From Mageeibacillus sp. UBA6976 (GTDB lineage: Bacteria; Bacillota; Clostridia; Saccharofermentanales; Saccharofermentanaceae): a stretch of DNA of 64,000 nt. Below are positions 8,639-18,153 of this stretch, in pieces. The position numbers and the translations under genes are program-made. Within the stretch, counting starts at the first letter, position 1, and every line of letters begins with the position of its first letter. Where the stretch lies: NCBI GenBank assembly GCA_002450155.1, contig DJYO01000028.1, forward strand, positions 1 through 64,000. Direction: 5' to 3'. Below the pieces are notes generated by a model. The model searched no databases and was not told the origin of the DNA. It was given only the letters and a program-made list of their open reading frames with translations.

Positions 8639-9127
8639 ATGGCAGACAAGAATTCCAGGACAGGTCTTTCACTGGATGAGATGACAGAGCTCATCAAGGC
8701 TGTGTCAGGTTCAGGGTTAGACAGCTTTGAGTATAAGGAAGGCGACTTTCAGATCTCACTTAAGAGCGGAAGCTCATTTATATCATCAGGCGCCCAGACT
8801 GTAATGTCAGCAACGCCCTCGATGCCCGACCTGTCAATGGCCATGGCTACTGCTGCAGAGGCTGCCACAGGCGACGATGACGATGAGGACAATATGTTCA
8901 TCATCAAGTCACCTCTCGTAGGTACATTCTATGCTGCTCCTGCCCAGGATGCCCAGCCCTTCGTCAAGATCGGTGACAGGGTCAAGAAGGGACAGGTCCT
9001 TGCCATTGTGGAAGCTATGAAGATGATGAACGATATCGAGTCAGACTGCGACGGTACTATCGCAGAGATCTGTGTATCTAACGGCGAAGCCGTAGAGTTC
9101 GGTCAGCCCTTATTTAAGATCAATTAA
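8639..9127 (+). CDS. accB: Biotin carboxyl carrier protein of acetyl-CoA carboxylase
   Basis: 162 residues. Carries the biotin that shuttles carboxyl groups between AccC and the carboxyltransferase. The C-terminal biotinyl domain (about 88-162) contains EAMKMMN with the biotinylated Lys128. An N-terminal amphipathic region and a flexible linker rich in Ala, Ser, Pro and acidic residues (about 45-85) precede it. GGAGG lies just before the start, and the gene sits 11 nt after fabF. A biotin ligase is not visible in the window. Confidence 0.94.
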   Translation: MADKNSRTGLSLDEMTELIKAVSGSGLDSFEYKEGDFQISLKSGSSFISSGAQTVMSATPSMPDLSMAMATAAEAATGDDDDEDNMFIIKSPLVGTFYAAPAQDAQPFVKIGDRVKKGQVLAIVEAMKMMNDIESDCDGTIAEICVSNGEAVEFGQPLFKIN

Positions 9128-9147
9128 TCCTAAGGAGGAACACAAAA

Positions 9148-9582
9148 ATGGCTAATTCACTTAACACCCAGGAGATCATGAAGATCATTCCCCACAGACA
9201 CCCCTTCCTTCTTATCGACAAGGTTGAGGATTACGTTCCGGGCGAGTATACGATCGCATACAAGAACTTTACTTATGACGAATATTTCTTCAGAGGTCAT
9301 TTCCCTGAATATCCTATCGTTCCCGGTGTCATAACTGTTGAGGCGCTGGCACAGGCAGGTGCAGTTGCTATCCTCTCCCAGGATGAGTTCAAGGGCAAGA
9401 TCGCCGTATTCGCAGGTATAGATAAGTGCAAGTTCAAGAGAGCCATAGTTCCCGGCGATACAGTAAGACTTGAGACCAAGATCACTGCTGTAAGAGGACC
9501 GGTAGGCATCGGCGAAGGCATCGCAACCGTAGATGGCAAGATCGCTGTTCAGACAACACTTAAATTTGCAATCATGCAGTAA
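9148..9582 (+). CDS. fabZ: 3-hydroxyacyl-ACP dehydratase
   Basis: 144 residues. Removes water from 3-hydroxyacyl-ACP to give trans-2-enoyl-ACP for FabK. A hot-dog fold protein: PHRHPFLLID near residue 15, then catalytic His51 in GHFPEYPIVPG and Glu65 in ITVEALAQ. Preceded by AAGGAGG. Its place between accB and accC is the usual one in Clostridia. No FabA- or FabM-type isomerase is present here, so unsaturated fatty acids would need a function located elsewhere. Confidence 0.95.
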   Translation: MANSLNTQEIMKIIPHRHPFLLIDKVEDYVPGEYTIAYKNFTYDEYFFRGHFPEYPIVPGVITVEALAQAGAVAILSQDEFKGKIAVFAGIDKCKFKRAIVPGDTVRLETKITAVRGPVGIGEGIATVDGKIAVQTTLKFAIMQ

Positions 9583-9598
9583 TTGACCGGAGCATATA

Positions 9599-10945
9599 AT
9601 GATCAAGAAGGTATTGATAGCCAACAGAGGAGAGATAGCCGTCAGGATCATCCGCGCCTGCCGCGAGATGGGTATCCAGACTGTTGCCGTTTGCTCTGAG
9701 GCAGACAGGAATGCGCTTCATGCCATGCTTGCAGATCAGACTATCTGCATCGGTCCTGCCCCCTCATCAGAGAGCTATCTGAATATTGGCAGGATCATCA
9801 GTGCGACTATCACATCCGGTGCAGATGCGATCCATCCGGGCTTCGGTTTCCTGTCAGAGGATGCCAAGTTCGCAAGGATCTGCGAGAGATGCAATATCAC
9901 GTTCATAGGTCCTACATCAGACATGATCGCCAGATCCGGCAACAAAGCCCATGCCAAGAAGACCATGATGGATGCAGGCGTGCCCACCATACCCGGCAGC
10001 GCCGAGGCGGCAATAAGCGTAAGTGACGGTCTCAGGCTTGCAAGCATTGCAACCTACCCCGTCATGATCAAGGCTGCATTAGGCGGCGGCGGTAAGGGCA
10101 TGAGAGTTGCCAAGAATGAGGAAGCATTCGAGCAGGCATTCCTTACAGCCCAGACAGAAGCCAAGAATGCTTTTGGTGACGGCTCCATGTACATAGAACA
10201 CTACGTAGAGCACCCTAAGCATATCGAGGTACAGATCTTAGCTGACAAGTTCGGAAACGTAGTTCATCTTGGAGAGCGTGACTGCTCCATTCAGAGGAAC
10301 CACCAGAAGCTTATAGAGGAGACCCCCTGCCGTGCACTGTCTGAAGATAAGCGCAAGGCCATCTGCGAAGCTGCAGTAAGAGCTGCAAAGGCAGTTCATT
10401 ACGAGAATGCAGGAACTGTAGAATTCCTCCTTGAGCCCACAGGTAATTTCTACTTTATGGAGATGAACACCAGGATCCAGGTAGAGCACCCCATAACCGA
10501 ATGGGTTACCGGCATAGATCTCATCAAGCAGCAGATAAGGATAGCTTCCGGAGAGGCGCTGAGCTTTACCCAGGATGACATCAAGGTAAACGGTCATTCC
10601 ATCGAGGTGCGCATCAATGCAGAAGATCCCGAGCACAAGTTCCGTCCCTGCCCCGGCAAGATAGAGTCTGTTTATCTCCCGGGAGGTAAGGGCGTAAGGA
10701 TCGATTCAGCTATCTACAGCGGTCTTGAGATCCCACCTTACTACGATTCAATGCTCGCCAAGCTCTCAGTCTGGGCACCTACCAGGGAAGAAGCCATAAA
10801 GAAGGCACAGACAGCTCTTGGTGAGGTGATAATCACGGGGATCAAGAACAACGTGGATTACCAGTACAGCATCCTCACTAATCAGGACTTTATAAACGGA
10901 AACACAGACATAGATTTCATAGAGAAATTTGCCAGAGAGAAGTAA
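9599..10945 (+). CDS. accC: Biotin carboxylase subunit of acetyl-CoA carboxylase
   Basis: 448 residues, the normal length. Uses ATP and bicarbonate to carboxylate biotin on AccB. ATP-grasp enzyme: IANRGEIAVRIIRACRE at the N-terminus, the glycine-rich loop KAALGGGGKGMR (about 155-165), then RDCSIQRNHQK, MNTRIQVEHPITE and EVRINAEDPEHKFRPCPG. The start has only a weak ribosome binding site (CCGGAG), but the protein begins correctly at MIKKVLIANRGE. Followed by the fused carboxyltransferase gene after only 3 nt. Confidence 0.95.
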   Translation: MIKKVLIANRGEIAVRIIRACREMGIQTVAVCSEADRNALHAMLADQTICIGPAPSSESYLNIGRIISATITSGADAIHPGFGFLSEDAKFARICERCNITFIGPTSDMIARSGNKAHAKKTMMDAGVPTIPGSAEAAISVSDGLRLASIATYPVMIKAALGGGGKGMRVAKNEEAFEQAFLTAQTEAKNAFGDGSMYIEHYVEHPKHIEVQILADKFGNVVHLGERDCSIQRNHQKLIEETPCRALSEDKRKAICEAAVRAAKAVHYENAGTVEFLLEPTGNFYFMEMNTRIQVEHPITEWVTGIDLIKQQIRIASGEALSFTQDDIKVNGHSIEVRINAEDPEHKFRPCPGKIESVYLPGGKGVRIDSAIYSGLEIPPYYDSMLAKLSVWAPTREEAIKKAQTALGEVIITGIKNNVDYQYSILTNQDFINGNTDIDFIEKFAREK

Positions 10946-10948
10946 AAA

Positions 10949-12640
10949 ATGGAATTAAGATATCTGTTCAAGAAGACACAAACTGCAGAAGATAACAAGC
11001 CAAGTGAGCAGCAGGAAGGCCCCGCTGCTCCTCAGGGGCTATTTCACAAGTGCACGAAGTGCCAGGAGACGATCTTCTCTGAGGAGCTCAGAAAGAATAG
11101 TTTTGTCTGCCCTACATGCGGCAATTATTTCCGTATGTATGCATCGACCAGGATAGAGGAGACTTTGGACGAAGGCTCCTTCGAAGAATGGGATGCAGAT
11201 CTTCTTGAGACAAATCCCCTGGGGACTCCGGGATACGAGGACAAGCTCAGAAAGCTTAATGACAAGACCGGTCTTAATGAAGCGATAATCACAGGCAAGG
11301 GCAGGATCGGTGGCCATGAGACAGTTATCGGCATCATGGACTGCCGCTTTATGATGGCTTCCATGGGAAGCGTCGTGGGAGAGAAGATAACCCGCGCTGT
11401 AGAGAGGGCAACGGAGCAAAGACTCCCTGTCATACTCTTTACTGCCTCAGGCGGAGCCCGTATGCAGGAGGGGATCGTATCTCTCATGCAGATGGCAAAG
11501 ACCTCGGCGGCCTTAAAGAGGCATTCGGATGCAGGGCTTCTTTATATAACGGTCTTAACTGACCCTACCACAGGCGGCGTTACGGCAAGCTTTGCCATGT
11601 TAGGAGACATAATCCTCGCAGAGCCCGGCGCTCTTATCGGGTTTGCGGGCCCCAGAGTAATAGAGCAGACCATAGGCCAGAAACTCCCTGAAGGCTTCCA
11701 GAGATCCGAGTTCCTTTTAGAGCATGGTTTTGTTGACAAGATCGTTGAGCGCAGGGACATAAGGGATACTTTGGAGAGCATATTAAAGCTTCACGAGGAC
11801 AAGGGACAGTTTGCACCCGAAGACATGCCTGAGATAAAGATATCAAAGAAGAACACCAAGCTTACCCCCTGGGATAAGGTCATGATATCCAGAGGCAAGG
11901 ACAGACCGGTCGCAGAAGATTATATAAAGGAACTCTTCCCTGACTTTATCGAATTCCACGGCGACAGATTTGTAAGGGACGACCGCGCCATAATGGGCGG
12001 TATTGCAACCTTTGCCGGCAGGAGCGTTACCGTTATTGCAGAGTCCAAGGGACATGATACAACGGAGAATATCGCAAGAGGTTTCGGCATGCCGTCTCCT
12101 GACGGTTACCGCAAGGCCTTAAGACTTATGAAGCAGGCTGAGAAATTCGGCCGCCCTGTCATATGTCTGGTGGACACTCCCGGTGCTTACTGCGGACTTG
12201 AAGCCGAGGAGAGAGGCCAGGGCGAAGCGATCGCAAGAAATCTCTACGAGATGAGTGCTCTCAAGACTCCGATACTCTCCATCATCATCAGCGAGGCAGG
12301 CTCCGGCGGAGCTCTGGCCTTAGCCGTATCTGACGAGATCTGGATGCTCGAGAATGCCATCTATGCGATCCTGTCTCCCGAAGGCTATGCCAGCATCCTC
12401 TGGAAAGATTCCAAGAGGGCCAGCGAGGCAGCTGCCGAGATGAAGCTCACAGCTGAAGATATGTTAAGGCTCGGAATAGTCGAAAAGGTGATAGAGGAGC
12501 CTACTGATCTGAGCATGGATAATATCAATGCAGTTATCTCCAGCATCGGTTCAGGCCTCAATGAATTTATATCCGCAAATCTTGATTTTGATGCTGACAA
12601 ATTAGTCAGGGGGCGTTACGATAGATTCAGGAGATTCTGA
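10949..12640 (+). CDS. accDA: Fused acetyl-CoA carboxylase carboxyltransferase, beta plus alpha
   Basis: 563 residues in one frame. The AccD half (about 1-290) has a Cys4 zinc ribbon (Cys35, Cys38, Cys54, Cys57), then FTASGGARMQEG and DPTTGGVTASFAMLGD. The AccA half (about 295-563) has the core FIEFHGDRFVRDDRAIMGG, VDTPGAYCGLEAEERGQ and SEAGSGGALALAVSDEIWMLE. In most bacteria these are two proteins forming an alpha2-beta2 complex. The AccA part is shorter than free AccA (about 320), lacking much of its N-terminal helical region. No stop or frameshift interrupts the join, so this looks like a true fusion fixing 1:1 stoichiometry. It overlaps the GH3 gene start by one base. Confidence 0.93.
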   Translation: MELRYLFKKTQTAEDNKPSEQQEGPAAPQGLFHKCTKCQETIFSEELRKNSFVCPTCGNYFRMYASTRIEETLDEGSFEEWDADLLETNPLGTPGYEDKLRKLNDKTGLNEAIITGKGRIGGHETVIGIMDCRFMMASMGSVVGEKITRAVERATEQRLPVILFTASGGARMQEGIVSLMQMAKTSAALKRHSDAGLLYITVLTDPTTGGVTASFAMLGDIILAEPGALIGFAGPRVIEQTIGQKLPEGFQRSEFLLEHGFVDKIVERRDIRDTLESILKLHEDKGQFAPEDMPEIKISKKNTKLTPWDKVMISRGKDRPVAEDYIKELFPDFIEFHGDRFVRDDRAIMGGIATFAGRSVTVIAESKGHDTTENIARGFGMPSPDGYRKALRLMKQAEKFGRPVICLVDTPGAYCGLEAEERGQGEAIARNLYEMSALKTPILSIIISEAGSGGALALAVSDEIWMLENAIYAILSPEGYASILWKDSKRASEAAAEMKLTAEDMLRLGIVEKVIEEPTDLSMDNINAVISSIGSGLNEFISANLDFDADKLVRGRYDRFRRF

Positions 12641-14943
12641 TGGACATAGACAGAGTATTTAGTGATATGACTGTTTTGGAGAAAGCGCAGCTTTTATGCG
12701 GCGCTTCTTCCTTTAGTTTGAGAGAATTTAAGGAGCTGGGGATACCCCGTCTTAATTTCCTGGACGGCGGCACGGGTATCAATTTTGAGCAGCTCTTTCC
12801 AGACAGATACCAGGATCTCCTTGACGAATACACTCCCGAAGAAGCAGACCATGTAATAACCCGTTTTTATAAGCAGGATCTGCTCACGGATAAGGAGAAG
12901 GAACTTAGGGAGCGCATTGCTGACAGGCTCAGTAAGATCAAGGGCAATATAACTGCAGCCCCCGGCTGCTATCCTCCGGGTATCTTACTCGGAGCAACCT
13001 GGAACCCGGACACTGTTTACAAAACGGGACTTGCTCTTGGTATGGAGGCTCTTTGCTACCGGGTGGGGGTGCTCCTTGGCACGCCTAATGTCAATGTCTT
13101 AAGAGAGCCCAGATGCGGCAGGCTGTTTGAAGGATATTCCGAGGACCCGAAGCTTAATTCCGTTCTTGCGCCCGAGATCTGCAGGGGCGTAGAGGAGACA
13201 GGCGTTGCATCCAACACCAAGCATTTTGTCTGCAACAACCTGGAGATCAACAGGGTGGGAATAGATGAGACTGTCTCCATGAGAGCTCTAAGAGAGATCT
13301 ATTTTCCAGGGTTTAAAGCCTGCTCTAAGGTCACAAGAACATTTATGTCGGCTTATCCGTCGATAAACGGAACCAGCAGCTCAGAAAGCAGGTTTCTTCT
13401 GACAGAGGTCTTAAGGGACGATTGGGGCTTTGAAGGTACGGTGGTAACTGACTGGGGCGCATGCACAGGCAAGACATCTGATGCCATTAATGCAGGCTGC
13501 CAGATCTATATGCCGGGGCCCTGGGATCACACAGAGATAATGGAAGCCATACAAAACGGCAGTCTCAGCACTGAAAAACTGGATGAAGCCGCGTATAGCG
13601 TGCTTAAGCTGATAGATGAGCGTGCATCTCTTGAAATGCCGTCTGATCTTACAAACGACAGATATATCGAAACCGGTGATAGGGCTGCATACGAGGCAGC
13701 AAAAGAAGGCATATGCCTTCTGATGAACAAAGAGGACGCACTCCCAATAAAGCAGGGCAGCAAGGTATCCATATTTGGAGATAACAGGGGAGAGCTGCAG
13801 GATTTTGGCGGCGGCAGCGCCCAGGTGTTTACAGACAGGACCACTTCGATGCCTGAGACACTTAAGACTTATCTTGGCAGTGGCAATATATCCTATAACG
13901 ATATTGATGCTTTCTATGAGGGAGCTTATGCAGTGGTAACAGAGACCATCCTCTCAAGAGAAGGCCAGGATAGAGAAGACCTTAATATGACACGGGAGAC
14001 AAGAGATATATTAGGCAGTCTCGGCAAGGCGAGATCTATGGGCGCTAAGGGCAGGATAATCCTGATATTAAATATCCCGGGACCTGTTACCTTAGACGGG
14101 GCAGAGGACATTATAGACGGCCTTATATGCGTATTCTATCCCGGCATGATGGGCGGACTTGCCTTAGCTGACATACTGACCGGCAGGGTCAATCCTTCGG
14201 GAGCACTCCCTGTTACGTTCCCTGCAAGATACGAGGATACACCTGCATTCCTCTCATATCCTGATTCTTTCAAATGCACATACGGTGAAGGGATCTTTGT
14301 AGGATACAGAGGTTATCAGATCCGCAAGATAAAGCCGTTGTTCTGTTTTGGATACGGGCTGTCTTATACGAGCTTTGATATCAGGGATATAAAGGCTTCG
14401 GTAAATAACGGCAGAGTGGATATCAAGGCCTGCATAGCAAATACAGGTGATATGGGCGGCAAGGCAGTTATACAAGTTTATTCCCATAAGCTGTCTTCCA
14501 TGGTGAGAAGACCTGAATCCGAGCTGAGGACCTTTGCCAAGGTATATATCGAAGCCGGATGTGAGCAGCAGGTGGACTTATCTTTTGATGTAACAGATCT
14601 TATGTACTACAGCGAGGATCATGGCAAGTTCCTTCTGGAGGACGGCAAGTACGAATTAAGGGCAGGCCTCAGCTCAGAAGATATAGCTAGGACCTGTGTG
14701 ATAGATATCGGGGAATGCTCCCCGGAACTCAGGTTCGGACCTGATACCAGCTGTCTTGAGATAAGCAGGGCGCCCCTTGTCCTTGAGGCATTAAAGCAGG
14801 ATCTTGAAGACGCGGGACAGTCCTTTCAGCCCTTTATCACATGCTTAAGATATACTCCGCAGGATAAGATAGCAGTCCACTTCCCGGAATGCAGATCTTA
14901 TAAGAGATTTATGGATGCCTGCGCAAAACACAGGAGAGACTGA
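12640..14943 (+). CDS. Glycoside hydrolase family 3, beta-glucosidase type
   Basis: 767 residues. Retaining exo-acting beta-glycosidase, probably a beta-glucosidase or related enzyme. The N-terminal barrel contains NVLREPRCGRLFEGYSEDP, TKHFVCNN and the nucleophile in VVTDWG (Asp271). The second alpha/beta domain spans about 350-560 and the C-terminal fibronectin-III-like domain about 600-690 (DLMYYSEDHGKFLLEDGKYEL). There is no signal peptide, so it acts inside the cell on imported oligosaccharides. Its ATG overlaps the accDA stop (TGATG), so it is transcribed with the fatty-acid operon, an unexpected partner. The substrate cannot be told from sequence. Confidence 0.85.
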   Translation: MDIDRVFSDMTVLEKAQLLCGASSFSLREFKELGIPRLNFLDGGTGINFEQLFPDRYQDLLDEYTPEEADHVITRFYKQDLLTDKEKELRERIADRLSKIKGNITAAPGCYPPGILLGATWNPDTVYKTGLALGMEALCYRVGVLLGTPNVNVLREPRCGRLFEGYSEDPKLNSVLAPEICRGVEETGVASNTKHFVCNNLEINRVGIDETVSMRALREIYFPGFKACSKVTRTFMSAYPSINGTSSSESRFLLTEVLRDDWGFEGTVVTDWGACTGKTSDAINAGCQIYMPGPWDHTEIMEAIQNGSLSTEKLDEAAYSVLKLIDERASLEMPSDLTNDRYIETGDRAAYEAAKEGICLLMNKEDALPIKQGSKVSIFGDNRGELQDFGGGSAQVFTDRTTSMPETLKTYLGSGNISYNDIDAFYEGAYAVVTETILSREGQDREDLNMTRETRDILGSLGKARSMGAKGRIILILNIPGPVTLDGAEDIIDGLICVFYPGMMGGLALADILTGRVNPSGALPVTFPARYEDTPAFLSYPDSFKCTYGEGIFVGYRGYQIRKIKPLFCFGYGLSYTSFDIRDIKASVNNGRVDIKACIANTGDMGGKAVIQVYSHKLSSMVRRPESELRTFAKVYIEAGCEQQVDLSFDVTDLMYYSEDHGKFLLEDGKYELRAGLSSEDIARTCVIDIGECSPELRFGPDTSCLEISRAPLVLEALKQDLEDAGQSFQPFITCLRYTPQDKIAVHFPECRSYKRFMDACAKHRRD

Positions 14944-14944
14944 T

Positions 14945-15607
14945 ATGGCAAGATTTGATGCGGTTCTCTTCGATGTAGACGGGACGCTTCTGGATACATC
15001 CGAAGGGATAGTTAATTCCGTTAAGGATACGATAGCAAAGTACGGGCTTAAGAGTCTTCCGGACAGTGAGCTCCTTAAGTTTATAGGTCCGCCCATGGAA
15101 TGGTCAATGAGAGAGAAACTCGGTCTTAACGGGCAGGAGCTGACAGAAGCAGTTGCTTATTTCAGAAACATCTATGCGAATAAGAATCTCATGCAGGCGA
15201 GAGCATACGACGGGATCTACGGGTTCTGCGACAGGCTCAGGCAGCTTGGCATCCCCATGGCTATCGCCACATACAAAAAGCAGGACTATGCAGAGAAGAT
15301 CTGCAGGGGTTTCGGCTTTGGAGAATATACAGACATTATCTACGGCTCTGATTACGAGGGCAAACTTACCAAAGCTGACATAATAGAACTCTGCATCAGG
15401 GATCTCGGGATAGCTGACCGCAGCAGGATCCTGATGGTCGGCGATTCGAGCCACGATGCAGAAGGAGCTCTTAAGGCAGGTGTTTCCTTTGCAGGCGTGA
15501 CCTACGGCTTCGGCTTCGGCAAGTTCGGAGGCGAAGACCCCAATGATTATAAGGTAGACGTTCTCTGCAGCACGCCTGATGACCTCACTTACATATTTGA
15601 TTGTTGA
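14945..15607 (+). CDS. HAD-superfamily hydrolase, phosphoglycolate phosphatase-like
   Basis: 220 residues. Motif I is LFDVDGTLLDTSEG at the N-terminus, motif II lies around AIATYKK, and motif IV is MVGDSSHDAEGAL. The helical cap between residues 20 and 85 is of the PGP/Gph type. Probable role: dephosphorylation of a small phosphometabolite; the substrate is unknown. ATG 14945 is chosen because GAGAGACTG-type purines precede it and it lies one base after the GH3 stop; an in-frame ATG at 14915 would lie inside the GH3 gene. A second HAD of the same type is at 22667. About 110 nt of spacer follows. Confidence 0.82.
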   Translation: MARFDAVLFDVDGTLLDTSEGIVNSVKDTIAKYGLKSLPDSELLKFIGPPMEWSMREKLGLNGQELTEAVAYFRNIYANKNLMQARAYDGIYGFCDRLRQLGIPMAIATYKKQDYAEKICRGFGFGEYTDIIYGSDYEGKLTKADIIELCIRDLGIADRSRILMVGDSSHDAEGALKAGVSFAGVTYGFGFGKFGGEDPNDYKVDVLCSTPDDLTYIFDC

Positions 15608-15720
15608 AACTGCCTGGAATCACATTCTCCTGAAGTTGTATCTGAAGACAATCTTGGCGTTTATTTTAAAAGAAAATAGTGTATATTAAGATAGAATTTC
15701 TGTGAGCATCTGGAGGCGAT

Positions 15721-16830
15721 ATGGCTGAATTCGATTTTCTTATAGTTGGCGCAGGTCTTTACGGCGCAACTTTTGCACGTCTTGCCAAGGACGCAGGATA
15801 CAAATGCCTTGTGATAGATAAACGAAGTCACATAGCGGGCAACATCTACACAGAGTCTATAGATGGCATAAATGTACATAAATACGGTGCACACATATTC
15901 CATACCAGCAATAAACAGGTATGGGATTTTGCTTTAAGATTCGCTGATTTTAACGGCTATACCAACAGGGTAGTCGCCAATTACAAGGGTGAGATCTACT
16001 CCATGCCCTTCAATATGTACACCTTCAATAAGATGTGGGGCGTTGTTACCCCTAAGGAAGCAAGAGCCAAGCTCGATGAGCAGATCGAGGGAGGCAGGGT
16101 GGAATGCCCTCAGAACCTCGAAGAGCAGGCTATATCACTTATAGGTCCTGACATCTATAACAAGCTGGTCAAGGGCTACACAGAGAAGCAGTGGGGCAGG
16201 AAGGCAACAGAGCTTCCGGCATTCATAATCAAGCGTCTCCCTGTAAGGCTCACCTACGATAACAATTACTTTAACGACAGATATCAGGGCATACCCGAGG
16301 GCGGATATACCACTTGGATAGAGAATATGCTCGAAGGGATCGAAGTCAGATGCAATACGGATTACCTGGCTGACAGAGACGGCTTAAGGAGCCTTGCAGA
16401 CAAGGTCATCTATACAGGTATGATCGATGAATACTATGACTACAAGCTCGGTACTCTCGAATACCGCAGTTTAAGGTTTGAAGTAGAGAAGATGCCTGAT
16501 ACGGATGACTTCCAGGGCAACGCGGTAGTAAACTATACAGATGCCGAGACTCCCTATACCAGGATATTGGAGCATAAGCATTTTGAGTTTAATAACTGTA
16601 AGGGAACGATAATCACAAGGGAGTACCCTGCGGAGTGGAAGAAGGGCGATGAACCCTACTACCCCATGAACAACGATAAGAACAACGAGCTCTACGAAAG
16701 CTACAGAAAGCTTGCAGAAGATGACGGTGATGTTATCTTTGGCGGCAGGCTCGGCAAATATAAATACTACGATATGGATGACACGATAGCAGATGCTATG
16801 CAGGATTTTGAGAGGATAACAAGAGGTTGA
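15721..16830 (+). CDS. glf: UDP-galactopyranose mutase
   Basis: 369 residues. Interconverts UDP-galactopyranose and UDP-galactofuranose with reduced FAD, supplying galactofuranose for surface polysaccharides. The N-terminal dinucleotide-binding motif FLIVGAGLYGATFARLAKDAG is followed by IDKRSHIAGNIYTE. HKYGAHIFHTSN, GYTEKQWGRKATELPAFIIKRLPVR and the late FGGRLGKYKYYDMDDTIADAM are all characteristic. GGAGG at 15712-15716 precedes the ATG. It heads the next run of plus-strand genes; no glycosyltransferases adjoin, so its polysaccharide locus lies elsewhere. Confidence 0.95.
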   Translation: MAEFDFLIVGAGLYGATFARLAKDAGYKCLVIDKRSHIAGNIYTESIDGINVHKYGAHIFHTSNKQVWDFALRFADFNGYTNRVVANYKGEIYSMPFNMYTFNKMWGVVTPKEARAKLDEQIEGGRVECPQNLEEQAISLIGPDIYNKLVKGYTEKQWGRKATELPAFIIKRLPVRLTYDNNYFNDRYQGIPEGGYTTWIENMLEGIEVRCNTDYLADRDGLRSLADKVIYTGMIDEYYDYKLGTLEYRSLRFEVEKMPDTDDFQGNAVVNYTDAETPYTRILEHKHFEFNNCKGTIITREYPAEWKKGDEPYYPMNNDKNNELYESYRKLAEDDGDVIFGGRLGKYKYYDMDDTIADAMQDFERITRG

Positions 16831-16833
16831 TAT

Positions 16834-18141
16834 ATGTTAGGTAAAAAGATAGCAGCATTAATTACATCAGCATTGATAATGATCTCGCCCGTAAGTGTAC
16901 TTGCTGACGAGACAGTGGGGGAGTCCCTGCCGCAGGATACGCAGCAGACTACGCAGCAGACTTTCGATACTATTTATGGCAGTCAGCTGATGTCATTTCT
17001 TAATCACCAGTACTATGCGGACGGCAATGCCATCCCCATGTATGAGTCGAATTTCTACTTTATCAATGCATTCCTGGATCTGAGCCAGTATGCATACTAC
17101 GGATACTATCCGTCTACGACAGAGGGCTTTATCGATCTGTCTTCAGCTTATACGTCTGCAGATTATGCGACCTTTGGTGATTACTATGTAGCCTACGCGG
17201 AGAACATATTGGAGAGCACATACATCATATGCCAGAGAGCAGAGGCAGAAGGACTTACTCTTTCTGACGACACATATACAAAGATCGATCAGATGATAGA
17301 GGCTATGGGTCCTGATGAGACGGGCATGGCAGTTGATGACTATCTCCAGTTATACTACGGCCCCGGCATGACAGAAGCTGCTTTCAGAGACACCCTGGAC
17401 AGGTACTATCTCGCAGACCTTTATTCGCAAAATTACTGCGATAACTATCCTTTTACGGATGAGGAGAAATATGTTCCAAATATAAGGTATGCACTTTTCT
17501 ATGCGCCCCAGGGTTCAGACGATGCAACCCTGCAGGCTCAGGAATCAGCAGCAAACGACCTGCTCGAATCCTGTGCAGACATAGACGAGCTCCAGACCAA
17601 GTCACAGGAACTCTATGAGCAGGGCATAGTATACGAGGCAAATGACATTCTTGTACCTAAGGGCAAGATGGTTCCGAGCTTCGAAGAGTGGGCTTATGGC
17701 GAGAGCAGGACTCCGGGTGAGATGGCGGTCATCAAGTCCGATGAATACGGTTATTTTGTTGTAGGCTACATAGGCGTTGAAGAGCAGGCCGAGCAGGATC
17801 TTGACAATATAGCGCTTGCAGCCTTAAGTCAGGACATTACAGCAGAGATAGAGGCAGGAACAGTAGATTTCTATACAAATGATGCATACCTTCCGGCCCA
17901 GGCCGTAGGCAGCGGATCTCCTGCTGCAACTCTTCCGAGCGGTACCCAGGAGACGGTTCCCGCGCCTCAGTCAGATGACAAGGCAGGCAATAACGCCAAC
18001 ACCATAGTAATAGCACTTGCCATCATAGGCGGTGTTGCTGTCATTGCCCTTGTCGCTGTGCTCATAATAGCCTTTATGCAGGGCAGCAAGAATAAGAAAG
18101 CAGAAGAAAAAGAGAAAGACAAAGAGTCAGATTCAGAGTGA
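16834..18141 (+). CDS. Secreted, C-terminally anchored PrsA/SurA-like protein
   Basis: 435 residues. A signal peptide (about 1-25, ending VLADE) is followed by an extracytoplasmic region, and a C-terminal helix (about 386-410, IVIALAIIGGVAVIALVAVL) plus a Lys/Glu tail anchors it. The middle carries the SurA/PrsA-N-like pattern also seen in the 23379 protein: a YGPGMTEAAFRDTL segment matches YGTGMTSRLYKNIV there, each followed by a similar helix. A clear parvulin domain is not visible, so it may be a chaperone without isomerase activity. It lies 3 nt after glf and 12 nt before gatC. Family assignment is inference from shared pattern. Confidence 0.55.
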   Translation: MLGKKIAALITSALIMISPVSVLADETVGESLPQDTQQTTQQTFDTIYGSQLMSFLNHQYYADGNAIPMYESNFYFINAFLDLSQYAYYGYYPSTTEGFIDLSSAYTSADYATFGDYYVAYAENILESTYIICQRAEAEGLTLSDDTYTKIDQMIEAMGPDETGMAVDDYLQLYYGPGMTEAAFRDTLDRYYLADLYSQNYCDNYPFTDEEKYVPNIRYALFYAPQGSDDATLQAQESAANDLLESCADIDELQTKSQELYEQGIVYEANDILVPKGKMVPSFEEWAYGESRTPGEMAVIKSDEYGYFVVGYIGVEEQAEQDLDNIALAALSQDITAEIEAGTVDFYTNDAYLPAQAVGSGSPAATLPSGTQETVPAPQSDDKAGNNANTIVIALAIIGGVAVIALVAVLIIAFMQGSKNKKAEEKEKDKESDSE

Positions 18142-18153
18142 TCAGGAGCAGAT

